DNA from: Neomegalonema perideroedes DSM 15528 | Lineage (GTDB): Bacteria; Pseudomonadota; Alphaproteobacteria; Rhodobacterales; Rhodobacteraceae | NCBI RefSeq assembly: GCF_000374145.1 | Contig: NZ_KB893653.1 | Coordinates: 319,495-383,494, forward strand | Direction: 5' to 3' | DNA: 64,000 nt | Shown: positions 17,236-24,484 of the stretch, one piece after another | Layout of the letters: every line of letters begins with the position of its first letter | Position numbering within the stretch: position 1 is the stretch's first letter | Position numbers and translations under genes: made by a program | The notes under the pieces: generated by a model | What the model was told of the DNA's origin: nothing | Databases searched by the model: none | The model's input: the letters and a program-made list of their open reading frames with translations, nothing else

Positions 17236-17264
17236 TTGCAAAGCGCATATTCCCCGATTATCAA
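17236..17264 (+). promoter_or_regulatory. Candidate cysB promoter, implying a leaderless mRNA
   Basis: TTGCAA (17236-17241) and TATCAA (17259-17264) are spaced by 17 bases. The predicted transcription start, six to seven bases after the -10, falls on the ATG at 17271. No Shine-Dalgarno sequence precedes that ATG. The region is AT-rich relative to its surroundings and shared with the divergent cysH gene. Confidence 0.45.
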
Positions 17265-17270
17265 ATCCGG

Positions 17271-18236
17271 ATGTTGAATTTAAAGCTCGTGCATCTGCGC
17301 CTTCTGGAGCGCCTCGGCGCCGACGGCGCCAATCTCAGCGCGGCGGCCCGGGGGCTCGGGCTGTCGCAGCCTTCGGCGAGCCGTCTGCTGGCGGAGCTGG
17401 AGCAATCCATGGGCGGGCCGCTGCTGCGGCGCGAGGGCAAACGCTTCGTGGGGCTGACGCCCCTCGCCGAAGAGGCCCGCGCCCATGTGCGGCGCATCGT
17501 CGAGGCGGAGCGGGCGCTGGAGTCGCTGGCTCAGGACAAGCGCGACCCCTCGACGGGCGAATTGCGCATCGCCACGACCCACGCCCAAGCGCGGCATTTC
17601 CTGCCCGCGCCGCTCAAGCGCTTCCGCAAGCGCTGGCCGGACGTGCGTCTGCGGCTGGTGCAGGGCATGCCGGAGACCCTCGCGGCGCTGGTGGTCGGCG
17701 GAGAGGCGGACGTGGCCGTCTTCACCGAGGGGCTCGGCGAGCATCCGGCGCTGAAAAGCGCCCCCTGCTACGCGTGGAGCCATGTGACTCTCTCGGCGCC
17801 GGGGCCGGAGGCGGGCCTCGGGCCGATCTCCATGGCGGAGGTCGCGGCGGCGCCGGTGCTGACCTATGTGGCGGGAATCAGCGGGCGGCGGGGGCTGGAC
17901 GAAGCCTTCGAGGCGGCGGGGCGTCCTTTGCGCGTCGCGCTGGAGGCCGCCGATTCGGACGTGCTCAAGACCTTCGCCCGCGCCGGATTCGGGCGGGCCA
18001 TCGTCTCGGCCATGACCTACGACCCCATGACGGATTCGGATCTGGTTCTGCGTCCGGTCAAGGAGCCGCTGCCGGTCTTCCACACCCGCGCGGCCTGGCT
18101 GCGCGAGCGTCCTTTGCGGCGCTTCGAGCGCGGCTTCCTCGAATTCCTCCGCGAGGAGAGCGTGAAGCTGGAGGAGCGCATGGCCGCCGTGGTCGCCCAG
18201 ACGACCGCGCATGACGGCTACGGCGCCGACATCTGA
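17271..18236 (+). CDS. cysB: LysR-family regulator, CysB-like
   Basis: CysB activates sulfate-assimilation genes in response to N-acetylserine. The 321-residue protein has an N-terminal winged helix (about 1-60: LSAAARGLGLSQPSASRLLAELE) and a type 2 periplasmic-binding-like domain. Segments recalled from enterobacterial CysB align well: IATTHAQARHFLP (anion-site IATTHTQAR), PCYAWSHV, TYVAGISGRRGLDEAF and DSDVLKTFARAGFG. The start at 17271 matches the CysB N-terminus; longer frames run into cysH. Its divergent position opposite cysH supports the assignment. Cbl or another CysB paralogue remains possible. Confidence 0.85.
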   Translation: MLNLKLVHLRLLERLGADGANLSAAARGLGLSQPSASRLLAELEQSMGGPLLRREGKRFVGLTPLAEEARAHVRRIVEAERALESLAQDKRDPSTGELRIATTHAQARHFLPAPLKRFRKRWPDVRLRLVQGMPETLAALVVGGEADVAVFTEGLGEHPALKSAPCYAWSHVTLSAPGPEAGLGPISMAEVAAAPVLTYVAGISGRRGLDEAFEAAGRPLRVALEAADSDVLKTFARAGFGRAIVSAMTYDPMTDSDLVLRPVKEPLPVFHTRAAWLRERPLRRFERGFLEFLREESVKLEERMAAVVAQTTAHDGYGADI

Positions 18237-18250
18237 GGCCCTTCCCCCAC

Positions 18251-18286
18251 AAAAAACGACGCCCCTTCTCCCGGACGAGAAGGGGC
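18251..18286 (-). terminator. Terminator of the 18355-18891 gene (also faces cysB)
   Basis: A perfect 10-bp stem GCCCCTTCTC/GAGAAGGGGC (18261-18270 with 18277-18286) is flanked on the low-coordinate side by AAAAAA, which is a U-tract in minus-strand RNA. It closely resembles the hairpin at 19117-19140 downstream of the paralogous gene. Confidence 0.75.
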
Positions 18287-18354
18287 GCGGCTCTTGAAGG
18301 CGGCGAAGCGGCCGGAGCGGAGCAAGCGCGCGGCTTCGTCGCGCTTCGAAGCTT

Positions 18355-18891
18355 TCAGAAGCCCCAGTAGGAGCCGGAGGCCCAGGGCGAGAAGATCCAG
18401 GGGCCGGGACGCATCTCCGTCTGAAGGCTCAGCGTGACGGCGCGATCATAGTCGCGGCTCACGGCGTAGGGGCTCGGGTGATGGAGGACGCCGTGTCCGT
18501 AGACATAGGCGGGGCTCGACCATTCCCGCAGCGGCACGAAGCGCGCCGTGATCTCGTCGTTCAGGCCGGGGCGCTGCTGGCGATAGACGCCATGCCCGAC
18601 GTAGGACACGCGCGGCGAGTCGGGGACCATGCGGTCGAGGCAGGTCGAGCCGTAGGCGCTCAGGCTATAGGAGCCGTAGGAGCGGCCGTTGACGAGCAGC
18701 TCGACGTCCACGCGCTCATTGCGGTCTGAACGCAGGCAGACGCTGTAGGACGCGGCGTCGTTCAGCGCGACGCGTCCGCCGAAGCTCTCGACGCCCTGCG
18801 GCGCCGTGAGGCTGAAGCCGTTGTTCTGGACGGCTTGCGCGGAGAAAGGAAGGGCCGCGAACAGAAGGGCGGCGGCGAGAATCTTGCGCAT
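18355..18891 (-). CDS. Secreted protein of unknown function, paralogue 1
   Basis: 178 residues with a signal peptide (MRKILAAALLFAALPFSAQA). The mature part starts VQNNGFSLTAP and contains a Cys-Cys spaced core: YSVCLRSDRNERVDVELLVNGRS followed by YGSTCLDR. The same core occurs in the protein encoded at 19247-20188 (YQICLRSQRAERSDVELSVDG ... YSNVCLER), so the two are paralogues with about 110 homologous residues. The C-terminus is short and aromatic (WASGSYWGF). I recognise no named domain. The pattern suggests a small exported beta-rich, disulfide-bonded envelope protein. Confidence 0.75.
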   Translation of the reverse strand: MRKILAAALLFAALPFSAQAVQNNGFSLTAPQGVESFGGRVALNDAASYSVCLRSDRNERVDVELLVNGRSYGSYSLSAYGSTCLDRMVPDSPRVSYVGHGVYRQQRPGLNDEITARFVPLREWSSPAYVYGHGVLHHPSPYAVSRDYDRAVTLSLQTEMRPGPWIFSPWASGSYWGF

Positions 18892-19116
18892 GACGGGATC
18901 TCCTCCGAAGGGGTCGCTTGGGCGCGGGGGGCGGGAGCGTCTGGCCGAAGGCCCCTTGGGGGGCGTCGGGAGGCGTTCGGGCTTCGCCGGGCGGTTGATG
19001 GCCCATTTGCAACTTTGAGGGGATTCGAATCAATTTCACGAATTATGCTCCGTAATCCGTGGGGGCTTGCGCGGAATCCGGGGCGGGCGCCTGCGGCGGC
19101 GCCCTGAAACGCCGAC

Positions 19117-19140
19117 GCCCCTTCTCTTGCGAGAAAGGGC
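19117..19140 (-). terminator. Hairpin after the WPQPQP-repeat protein
   Basis: GCCCCTTCTC and GAGAAAGGGC (19117-19126, 19131-19140) pair with one mismatch around TTGC. Sequence and flanks (a following GGCCGGAGCGG-like stretch) match the terminator at 18261-18286, consistent with duplication of a gene-plus-terminator unit. The remaining bases of the 355-base gap 18892-19246 show no gene. Confidence 0.5.
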
Positions 19141-19246
19141 GCACGGCTTCGGCTGCGGCCCGAAGGCCGGAGCGGCGGGGGGCGCCTCGGGATCCTGAGG
19201 ATCCTTCGGCGGCCTGCGTTTCTTCAGATCCGGCCGAAGCCGGGGC

Positions 19247-20188
19247 TTAGCGCCACAGAGGAGCCGGAGCCGGGACGTCGAAGCGGCCGGGCAGGGGCTG
19301 GGGCTGCGGGGGCGCCGAGTAGTAGATCGGGGGGCGCGGCTGCGGCTGCGGCCAGGTCACGACCGGCGGCTGCGGCTGCGGCCAGGTCACCACCGGCGGC
19401 TGGGGCTGCGGCTGCGGCCAGGTCACGACCGGAGGCTGCGGCTGGGGCCAGGTCGCGATCGGCGGCTGGGGCTGCGGCTGCGGCCAGGTCGTGACGGGCG
19501 GGGTCGTCGGGAAGGGCTGCGGCTGGGGCCAGGTGGCGAGGGGCGCCGGCTCCTGACGCAGATCATGCACGAGGCGCAGCTCAAGCGTCACGGCGCGGGC
19601 CTGATCGCGCTGGATCGGCTGGGTCTGCGCGAACTGCTGCGAGGACTGGCCGGTCAGGCCGGTCACGCCGCTGGAGAGATTCGGGTCGAACTGCTGCGCG
19701 GTGGGCGCCGCGCTGCGGGCCAGGCCCTCGATCTGCGGCATGGCGAGCGTGCTGTGCGGCGCTCCGCCGGAGCGCGCCATGGGCGCCATCGGCGAGAGAT
19801 TGCGCTCCGGGATGAAGCGGGCGCTGATGCGGCCGCGCTGCTGCTGGCTCACCACGCCCGAACCGGAGGAGATGCCGCCGAAGCTGTCGGCCTTGTAGAA
19901 GGTGAACTGGCCGCGCGAGCCGCTGGGGCGCTCAAGGCAGACGTTCGAATAGGGGTTGAGGCGGAAGGTGCCGACCGAAAGGCCGTCCACGCTCAGCTCC
20001 ACGTCGGAACGCTCGGCGCGCTGGGAGCGCAGGCAGATCTGATAGGTCTGGCCGTCGCGGAGCCGGACGTAGCCGTTGCCGTCCTCGGCGCCGGCCGAGA
20101 TGGTCAAGCTGTATCCGCCGCTCTGGACCGCATAGGCCGGAAGGGGCGCGACCGTCAGGAAGAGGGCCGCCGTAAGGAACTTGCGCAT
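19247..20188 (-). CDS. Secreted protein with WPQPQP-repeat tail, paralogue 2
   Basis: 313 residues from the ATG at 20188 (MRKFLTAALFLTVAPLPAYA signal peptide; GGAG ribosome-binding site 7 bases upstream). Residues about 21-135 are homologous to the neighbouring secreted paralogue, with the two shared cysteines. A Gln/Ser-rich linker follows. From about residue 220 to 295 the chain is a proline-rich array of TWPQPQP and ATWPQPQP units, eight or so, separated by P, PV or PPV. Such Trp-Pro/Gln-Pro arrays are likely extended and wall-spanning. No family recognised; function unknown. Confidence 0.8.
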   Translation of the reverse strand: MRKFLTAALFLTVAPLPAYAVQSGGYSLTISAGAEDGNGYVRLRDGQTYQICLRSQRAERSDVELSVDGLSVGTFRLNPYSNVCLERPSGSRGQFTFYKADSFGGISSGSGVVSQQQRGRISARFIPERNLSPMAPMARSGGAPHSTLAMPQIEGLARSAAPTAQQFDPNLSSGVTGLTGQSSQQFAQTQPIQRDQARAVTLELRLVHDLRQEPAPLATWPQPQPFPTTPPVTTWPQPQPQPPIATWPQPQPPVVTWPQPQPQPPVVTWPQPQPPVVTWPQPQPRPPIYYSAPPQPQPLPGRFDVPAPAPLWR

Positions 20189-20639
20189 TTTGAACTCCAC
20201 TCAATGCCGAAGCCAGGACAAGGTGACCTCGATCTAAGGCCATTCCAAGGCGCAACAATGGTTTTTCGAGCCTTATGAAAGGCCGTTCCGCCTTATACTG
20301 TCGAGTGAGGCGGAGCAAGCCGCATCCGCGCGGAAGGGAGCGGAAGCCGCCCCGGCGCGGGGGGCCTCCGTCTTCGTCCTTGTGCGCGGGGCGTGCGGAT
20401 TCCTCAGGCGGGGGAGGAAAGAACCAAGGGTTTCAAGCCTGTTTTTCCCGAGGGGGAATCCGGCGCGGGGCCGCGTCGAGATCCGGCCTCAGGAGCGCGT
20501 CGAGGCGGGAGGGCTCGCCTGCGAGGGGCGACTTGAGCGCCGCATTCGCCTGAAAAGAGGCGAAACAAGGCCGTTCCGGCCAGGGGCCGCCGCCGCTTTG
20601 AGCTCGCGGCGGCGGCGGAGAAGGCGTCCGAGGCGAGGA
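20189..20639. other. 451-base non-coding stretch
   Basis: This holds the upstream region of the WPQPQP protein gene and the 3' flank of fccB. A GC-rich inverted repeat (CCGCCGCCGC against GCGGCGGCGG, roughly 20587-20616) lies just beyond the fccB stop and could end fccB transcription on the minus strand, although no U-tract follows. I see no convincing coding frame, promoter pair or RNA gene in the rest. Confidence 0.5.
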
Positions 20640-21935
20640 TCAGCCCCAAACGTCGCGGACGAAGCTGTCGTACCAGGCGTAGGCTTCGGCTTCGGTGGCC
20701 TTGCGGGTCTCGGCGGATTCGCCGACCTCGGAGATGAAGGGCTCGGCGGTCTCGATCTTCTCGGCGCCCGCCTGATAGGTCGCGCCGATCTTCACCGCGT
20801 CGCCCACCTCGATGAGGCTCCAGCAGGTGTTGAGATAGCGCGGCGGGAAGGCGCGCTCGCTCAGCAGCCGCGCCCGCAAGGCCGCCGCCGCCGCCTTCGC
20901 CTGAGAATTCGCCGAAAAGGCCGATTTGGGCATGTCGCCTTGCGCCGCCGCGTCGCCGAGAATCACGATGTCCGGATCATGGGCGCTTTGCAGAGTCTCG
21001 GGCAGGACCTGCGCCCAGTCGCCTTCGCCCGAAAGCCCCCCCAGACGCGCGATCGCCCCCGCCTTCTGCGGCGGGATGAAGTTGATCACGTCGCCCGCGA
21101 AGACCTCGCCGGAGAGGCCCTTCACGGTCTTGGCCTCGGCGTCCACCTGCGCGAAGCCGCCGCCGGTGAATTCGGCGGGCACCCATTCGACCATCCCCGG
21201 ATAATGGCGCGTCCAGCCTTGTTCGAAGAGCGCCTGCTTCGAGAAGGAGCTTTTCGCGTCGAGCAGCAGGATCTTCGAGCGCGTGCGCCCGGTGGACTTC
21301 AGCAGATGGGCGATCAGCGAAACCCGCTCATAGGGGCCCGGCGGGCAGCGGTAAGGATTGCCGGGGACCGCCACGATCACCGCGCCGCCGTCCTCCAGAG
21401 CGTCGAGCTGGGCGCGCAGAAGCCGCGTCTGAGGCCCGGCCTTATAGGCGTGGGGGATCAGGGTCTCGGCGATTTCAGGCGTATAGCCCTCGACGGCCTC
21501 CCATTTGAAGTCGACGCCCGGCGCGAGGACGAGGGAGTCGTAGGGGATGCGCGTCCCGTCGGCGAGGATCACCGCCTTGCCTTCGCGGTCGAGATCCGTC
21601 GCGCGGCCCTGAACCACCTCGATTCCGGCGGCCTTCAGCTTGTCGAAGCCGTGGATCAGATCCTCAAAGGCATAGAGCCCGCCCAGATAATAATTCGAGA
21701 AAGGGCAGGTGATGTGATGCGGATTCTCGTCGATCAGCGTGACCGAAAGCCCGCCGCCCTGAGCCGCGTAACGCGCCAGAGTCGCGCCGCCCGGCCCGGC
21801 GCCCACCACCACCAGACGCGGCGCGGCGCCCTGCGCCAAAGAGGGCGTCGCCAGACCGAAGGCCGCCGCGCCGAGAGTCAATTTGCCGAAGCCCCGGCGG
21901 GTGAGGGCGGAGGCGGGGCGAAGAGGGGAGGACAT
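20640..21935 (-). CDS. fccB: Flavocytochrome c sulfide dehydrogenase, flavoprotein subunit
   Basis: FccB/SoxF oxidises sulfide in the periplasm and passes electrons to a c-type cytochrome. The 431-residue protein starts with a twin-arginine signal (LTRRGFGKLTLGAAAFG). The FAD-binding fingerprint LVVVGAGPGGATLARY follows. The cysteine in HITCPFSN corresponds to the flavin-linking cysteine of FCSD, and YRCPPGPYERVS plus LNTCWSLI supply the two redox-active cysteines. The C-terminal FCSD-type domain (YQAGAEKIE...) is present. The small cytochrome gene lies 140 bases upstream. A sulfide:quinone reductase is less likely given the Tat signal and partner. Confidence 0.87.
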   Translation of the reverse strand: MSSPLRPASALTRRGFGKLTLGAAAFGLATPSLAQGAAPRLVVVGAGPGGATLARYAAQGGGLSVTLIDENPHHITCPFSNYYLGGLYAFEDLIHGFDKLKAAGIEVVQGRATDLDREGKAVILADGTRIPYDSLVLAPGVDFKWEAVEGYTPEIAETLIPHAYKAGPQTRLLRAQLDALEDGGAVIVAVPGNPYRCPPGPYERVSLIAHLLKSTGRTRSKILLLDAKSSFSKQALFEQGWTRHYPGMVEWVPAEFTGGGFAQVDAEAKTVKGLSGEVFAGDVINFIPPQKAGAIARLGGLSGEGDWAQVLPETLQSAHDPDIVILGDAAAQGDMPKSAFSANSQAKAAAAALRARLLSERAFPPRYLNTCWSLIEVGDAVKIGATYQAGAEKIETAEPFISEVGESAETRKATEAEAYAWYDSFVRDVWG

Positions 21936-22075
21936 GCGCGGTCTCCTTGAACTGGCCGGAAGCGGGGAGCCGACTGAAAGCGGGGGCGGCCCCGGGCGGA
22001 AATCGGCGCGGAGTCTGGCGCCGATCTCCGGGGGCGCAAATAAGAAGCGGAGATTTGCTTATGCCGAATGCGGAT

Positions 22076-22411
22076 TTAGGGCCGTCCGGCGAACCAGGCC
22101 GCGACATGGCCGCGCTCCTCGGGCGTCAGGCTGCGGGCGACGACGCCCATCTGGTCATGCCTCCGGGCTCCGGAGGCGTAGGCCTCCAGAGCTTCATGGA
22201 GTTCGGCGAAGGGGCGGCCCTCCAGAGCCGGGACGCCGGGCGTCGCGCCGCCATGGCAGGCGGCGCAGCTCTCGGCGAGATAGGCGCCGTAGTCCAGATC
22301 CCAAGCCCCCGCAGGAGGGGCGGCCGGAGCCTGAGGCGGCTCCGGCGGAAAGGCCCCGCCCCTGAGGAGCGCCGCGAAGACCGCCAGAATCAGCAGAGCC
22401 GCCGGATTCAT
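22076..22411 (-). CDS. fccA: Small c-type cytochrome, sulfide dehydrogenase subunit
   Basis: 111 residues with an N-terminal hydrophobic signal/anchor (NPAALLILAVFAALL), a proline/alanine linker and one CAACH heme-binding motif near residue 50. A distal methionine candidate lies in RRHDQMGVVARSL, followed by LTPEERGHVAAWFAG, the usual last helix of class I cytochromes. FccA of purple bacteria is diheme; this one is monoheme, like SoxE-type partners. The ATG overlaps the aroB stop by four bases (ATGA), so it is translated with the shikimate genes. Confidence 0.78.
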   Translation of the reverse strand: MNPAALLILAVFAALLRGGAFPPEPPQAPAAPPAGAWDLDYGAYLAESCAACHGGATPGVPALEGRPFAELHEALEAYASGARRHDQMGVVARSLTPEERGHVAAWFAGRP

Positions 22412-23565
22412 CGATCCGCCAATTCGTCCGACAAGACGTCGCGGACCACCGAAAGATCCGCCTCGCGCGTGGCGAAGGCCTCGCCGATCCCCCGGACGAG
22501 AATGAAGGTCAGAGCGCCCTGCGAGACCTTCTTGTCCTGAGCCATCAGCTCCATCAGCCCCTCGACCCCCGGCAGAGAGCCGGGGACGTCGCCGAGGCTG
22601 GTCTTGAGCCCCATCGCCCGCAGATGCGCCATGGCGCGCTCGGCCTCCTGACGCGGACAAAGCCCCATCCGCGCCGAGACCTCGAAGGCCAGAGCGCAGC
22701 CGATGGAGACGCCTTCCCCATGCAGAAGCCGGGCGGAGTAGTCGGTGGCGGCCTCCAAGGCGTGGCCGAAGGTGTGGCCGAGGTTGAGCAGCATGCGCTC
22801 GCCCTGCTCGGTCTCGTCGCGGGCGACGATGTCGGCCTTATCCTGACAGGAGCGCGCCACGGCTTCGGCGCGGGCCTCGGGGTCTCCGGCCTTGAGGGCG
22901 GGGCCGTTGCGCTCCAGCCATTCGAAGAAGGGGCGGTCGCCGAGCAACCCGTATTTCACGACCTCGGCGTAGCCCGCGAGGAATTCGCGCGGCGGCAGCG
23001 TGTCGAGCAGGGCGGTGTCGGCCAGAACCAGCTTCGGCTGATGAAAGGCGCCGATGAGGTTCTTGCCCTGAGGCGTGTTGATGCCGGTCTTGCCGCCGAC
23101 GGAGCTGTCCACTTGCGCCAGAAGGCTGGTGGGGATCTGCGCGAAATCGAGGCCGCGCCGGAGAATCGCCGCCGCGAAGCCCACGAGATCGCCCGTCACG
23201 CCGCCCCCGAAGGCGAGGACCATGTCCTTGCGCTCGATGCGGGCCGCCAGAAGCTCCTCGGTCACGAAGGCCAGAGGCCCCCAGGCTTTGGTCTTCTCGC
23301 CGGGGGGGAGGATGATCTCCTTAACCGATTCCACTCCCCCCGCCGCCAGACCGAGCTTCAGCGCGGTCAAATGCAGTTCGGCCACGTTGCCGTCGGCCAC
23401 GATGGCGACGTAAGGGCGCTTGAGCAGAGGCTTGAGCCGCGCGCCCGCCTCCTGAAGCAGGCCGGGGCCGATCAAGATTTCGTAATCGCGGCCGCCGCCG
23501 AGGCGCGTCCGGACCGTTTTGCGCAGAGGATTCGGGGAATTCGGAGAAGTCGGGGGGGCGCTCAT
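22408..23565 (-). CDS. aroB: 3-dehydroquinate synthase
   Basis: AroB converts DAHP to 3-dehydroquinate, the second shikimate-pathway step, using NAD and a divalent metal. The 385-residue protein shows LPPGEKTKAWGPLAFV, FGGGVTGDLVGFAAAILRRG with the NAD loop, QIPTSLLAQVDSSVGGKTGIN, AEVVKYGLL and the metal-binding LNLGHTFGHALEA. Start ATG 23565 overlaps the aroK stop by four bases; the stop overlaps fccA by four. This gives a coupled aroK-aroB-fccA order on the minus strand. Confidence 0.96.
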   Translation of the reverse strand: MSAPPTSPNSPNPLRKTVRTRLGGGRDYEILIGPGLLQEAGARLKPLLKRPYVAIVADGNVAELHLTALKLGLAAGGVESVKEIILPPGEKTKAWGPLAFVTEELLAARIERKDMVLAFGGGVTGDLVGFAAAILRRGLDFAQIPTSLLAQVDSSVGGKTGINTPQGKNLIGAFHQPKLVLADTALLDTLPPREFLAGYAEVVKYGLLGDRPFFEWLERNGPALKAGDPEARAEAVARSCQDKADIVARDETEQGERMLLNLGHTFGHALEAATDYSARLLHGEGVSIGCALAFEVSARMGLCPRQEAERAMAHLRAMGLKTSLGDVPGSLPGVEGLMELMAQDKKVSQGALTFILVRGIGEAFATREADLSVVRDVLSDELADR

Positions 23566-24197
23566 TGGGGGCCTCGCTCGGCGGGATCGCGTTTCTCGGC
23601 CAGCCCTTCGCGGGCCAAAAGGGCGAGGGCGTGCAGGAGGGCCTCCTCCTGAGTCGCCTCGCCGCCGTCGAGGGTCAGATGGGCCTCGGCGTAGACCGGA
23701 TGGCGCCGCTCGATCAGGGCCGCCAGAGTCGCGCGGCGGTCGCCGCTCTCCAGCAGGGGGCGGTCGGATTTCTTCGCCAGACGCCGCACCAGCACGTCCA
23801 CATCGGCCTTCAACCAGAGAACCACGCAGCGTTCCTTCAATAATTTTCGTGTGTTGGGATCCATGAAGGCGCCGCCGCCCGTCGCGAGGACGAAGGGGGC
23901 GGGCGTCTCCGCGAGACGCGCGATCACCCGTCTTTCGCCGTCGCGGAAGGCGGGCTCGCCATGCAGCGCGAAGATCTCCGGAATGGTCATGCGCGCGGCG
24001 GCCTCGATCTCGGCGTCCGCGTCGAGGAAAGGGACTTCGGCGGCCAAAGCGAGCCTTTTGCCGATGGCGGTCTTGCCCGCGCCCATCAGGCCGACCAGCG
24101 CCAGACTGCGGCGCAGGCGCCACCGGGAAGCCTCGGCGAGAGGTTCGGAGGGAGGGGCTTCCTCCGATTCCTCGTTTTGGACTTGGGTTTTCGACAT
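23562..24197 (-). CDS. aroK: Shikimate kinase
   Basis: AroK phosphorylates shikimate with ATP. The 211 residues begin with a poorly conserved Glu/Ser-rich extension of about 30 residues. The P-loop LVGLMGAGKTAIGKRLA, FLDADAEIE (shikimate/Mg site), FRDGERRVIARL, VLATGGGAFMD and the lid region DRPLLESGDR follow. The ATG at 24197 has AGGGAA just upstream. The extension is typical of alphaproteobacterial AroK. First gene of the aroK-aroB-fccA-fccB run. Confidence 0.94.
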   Translation of the reverse strand: MSKTQVQNEESEEAPPSEPLAEASRWRLRRSLALVGLMGAGKTAIGKRLALAAEVPFLDADAEIEAAARMTIPEIFALHGEPAFRDGERRVIARLAETPAPFVLATGGGAFMDPNTRKLLKERCVVLWLKADVDVLVRRLAKKSDRPLLESGDRRATLAALIERRHPVYAEAHLTLDGGEATQEEALLHALALLAREGLAEKRDPAERGPQ

Positions 24198-24301
24198 AAT
24201 TCCCTGAACATCAGTCTCTGGGTATAGTGCGTGCGGTCTGCGGCCGCGCCACGAGCGTCGCGCGGCGGCGAGGGGCGGACCGATGAGCGGCGAGAGGATA
24301 G

Positions 24302-24484
24302 ATGAAAACCTACAGAAGCGGCAAACGGGAGAAAAGTCTTTCCGGGCGTCTCCTTCGAACGCTCTTTTTGGCGGTCGCGGCGGCCGTCGTGGCTTTCGCG
24401 GTCTATGTGGCCGTGGCCGATCTGCCAGCGCCGCAACGTGAGATCGTGCGAGAGGCGCCCCATGACCTTCTGCTCCCCCGGTGA
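24302..24484 (+). CDS. Small single-pass membrane protein, hypothetical
   Basis: 60 residues: a basic N-terminus (KTYRSGKREKSLSGR), one hydrophobic helix (LLRTLFLAVAAAVVAFAVYVAVA) and a short periplasmic end with DLPAPQREIVREAP. It is divergent from aroK and overlaps the following large gene by 23 bases. Small proteins of this shape are common beside aroK in alphaproteobacteria, as I recall, but the family has no known role. The overlap and charge asymmetry favour a real gene. Confidence 0.6.
   Translation: MKTYRSGKREKSLSGRLLRTLFLAVAAAVVAFAVYVAVADLPAPQREIVREAPHDLLLPR

Noticed and set aside
20201-20639. Possible tRNA or other RNA gene in the 20.2-20.6 kb gap
   Set aside because: I checked for cloverleaf arms and CCA-ends by eye and found none; only a GC-rich inverted repeat near the fccB end.
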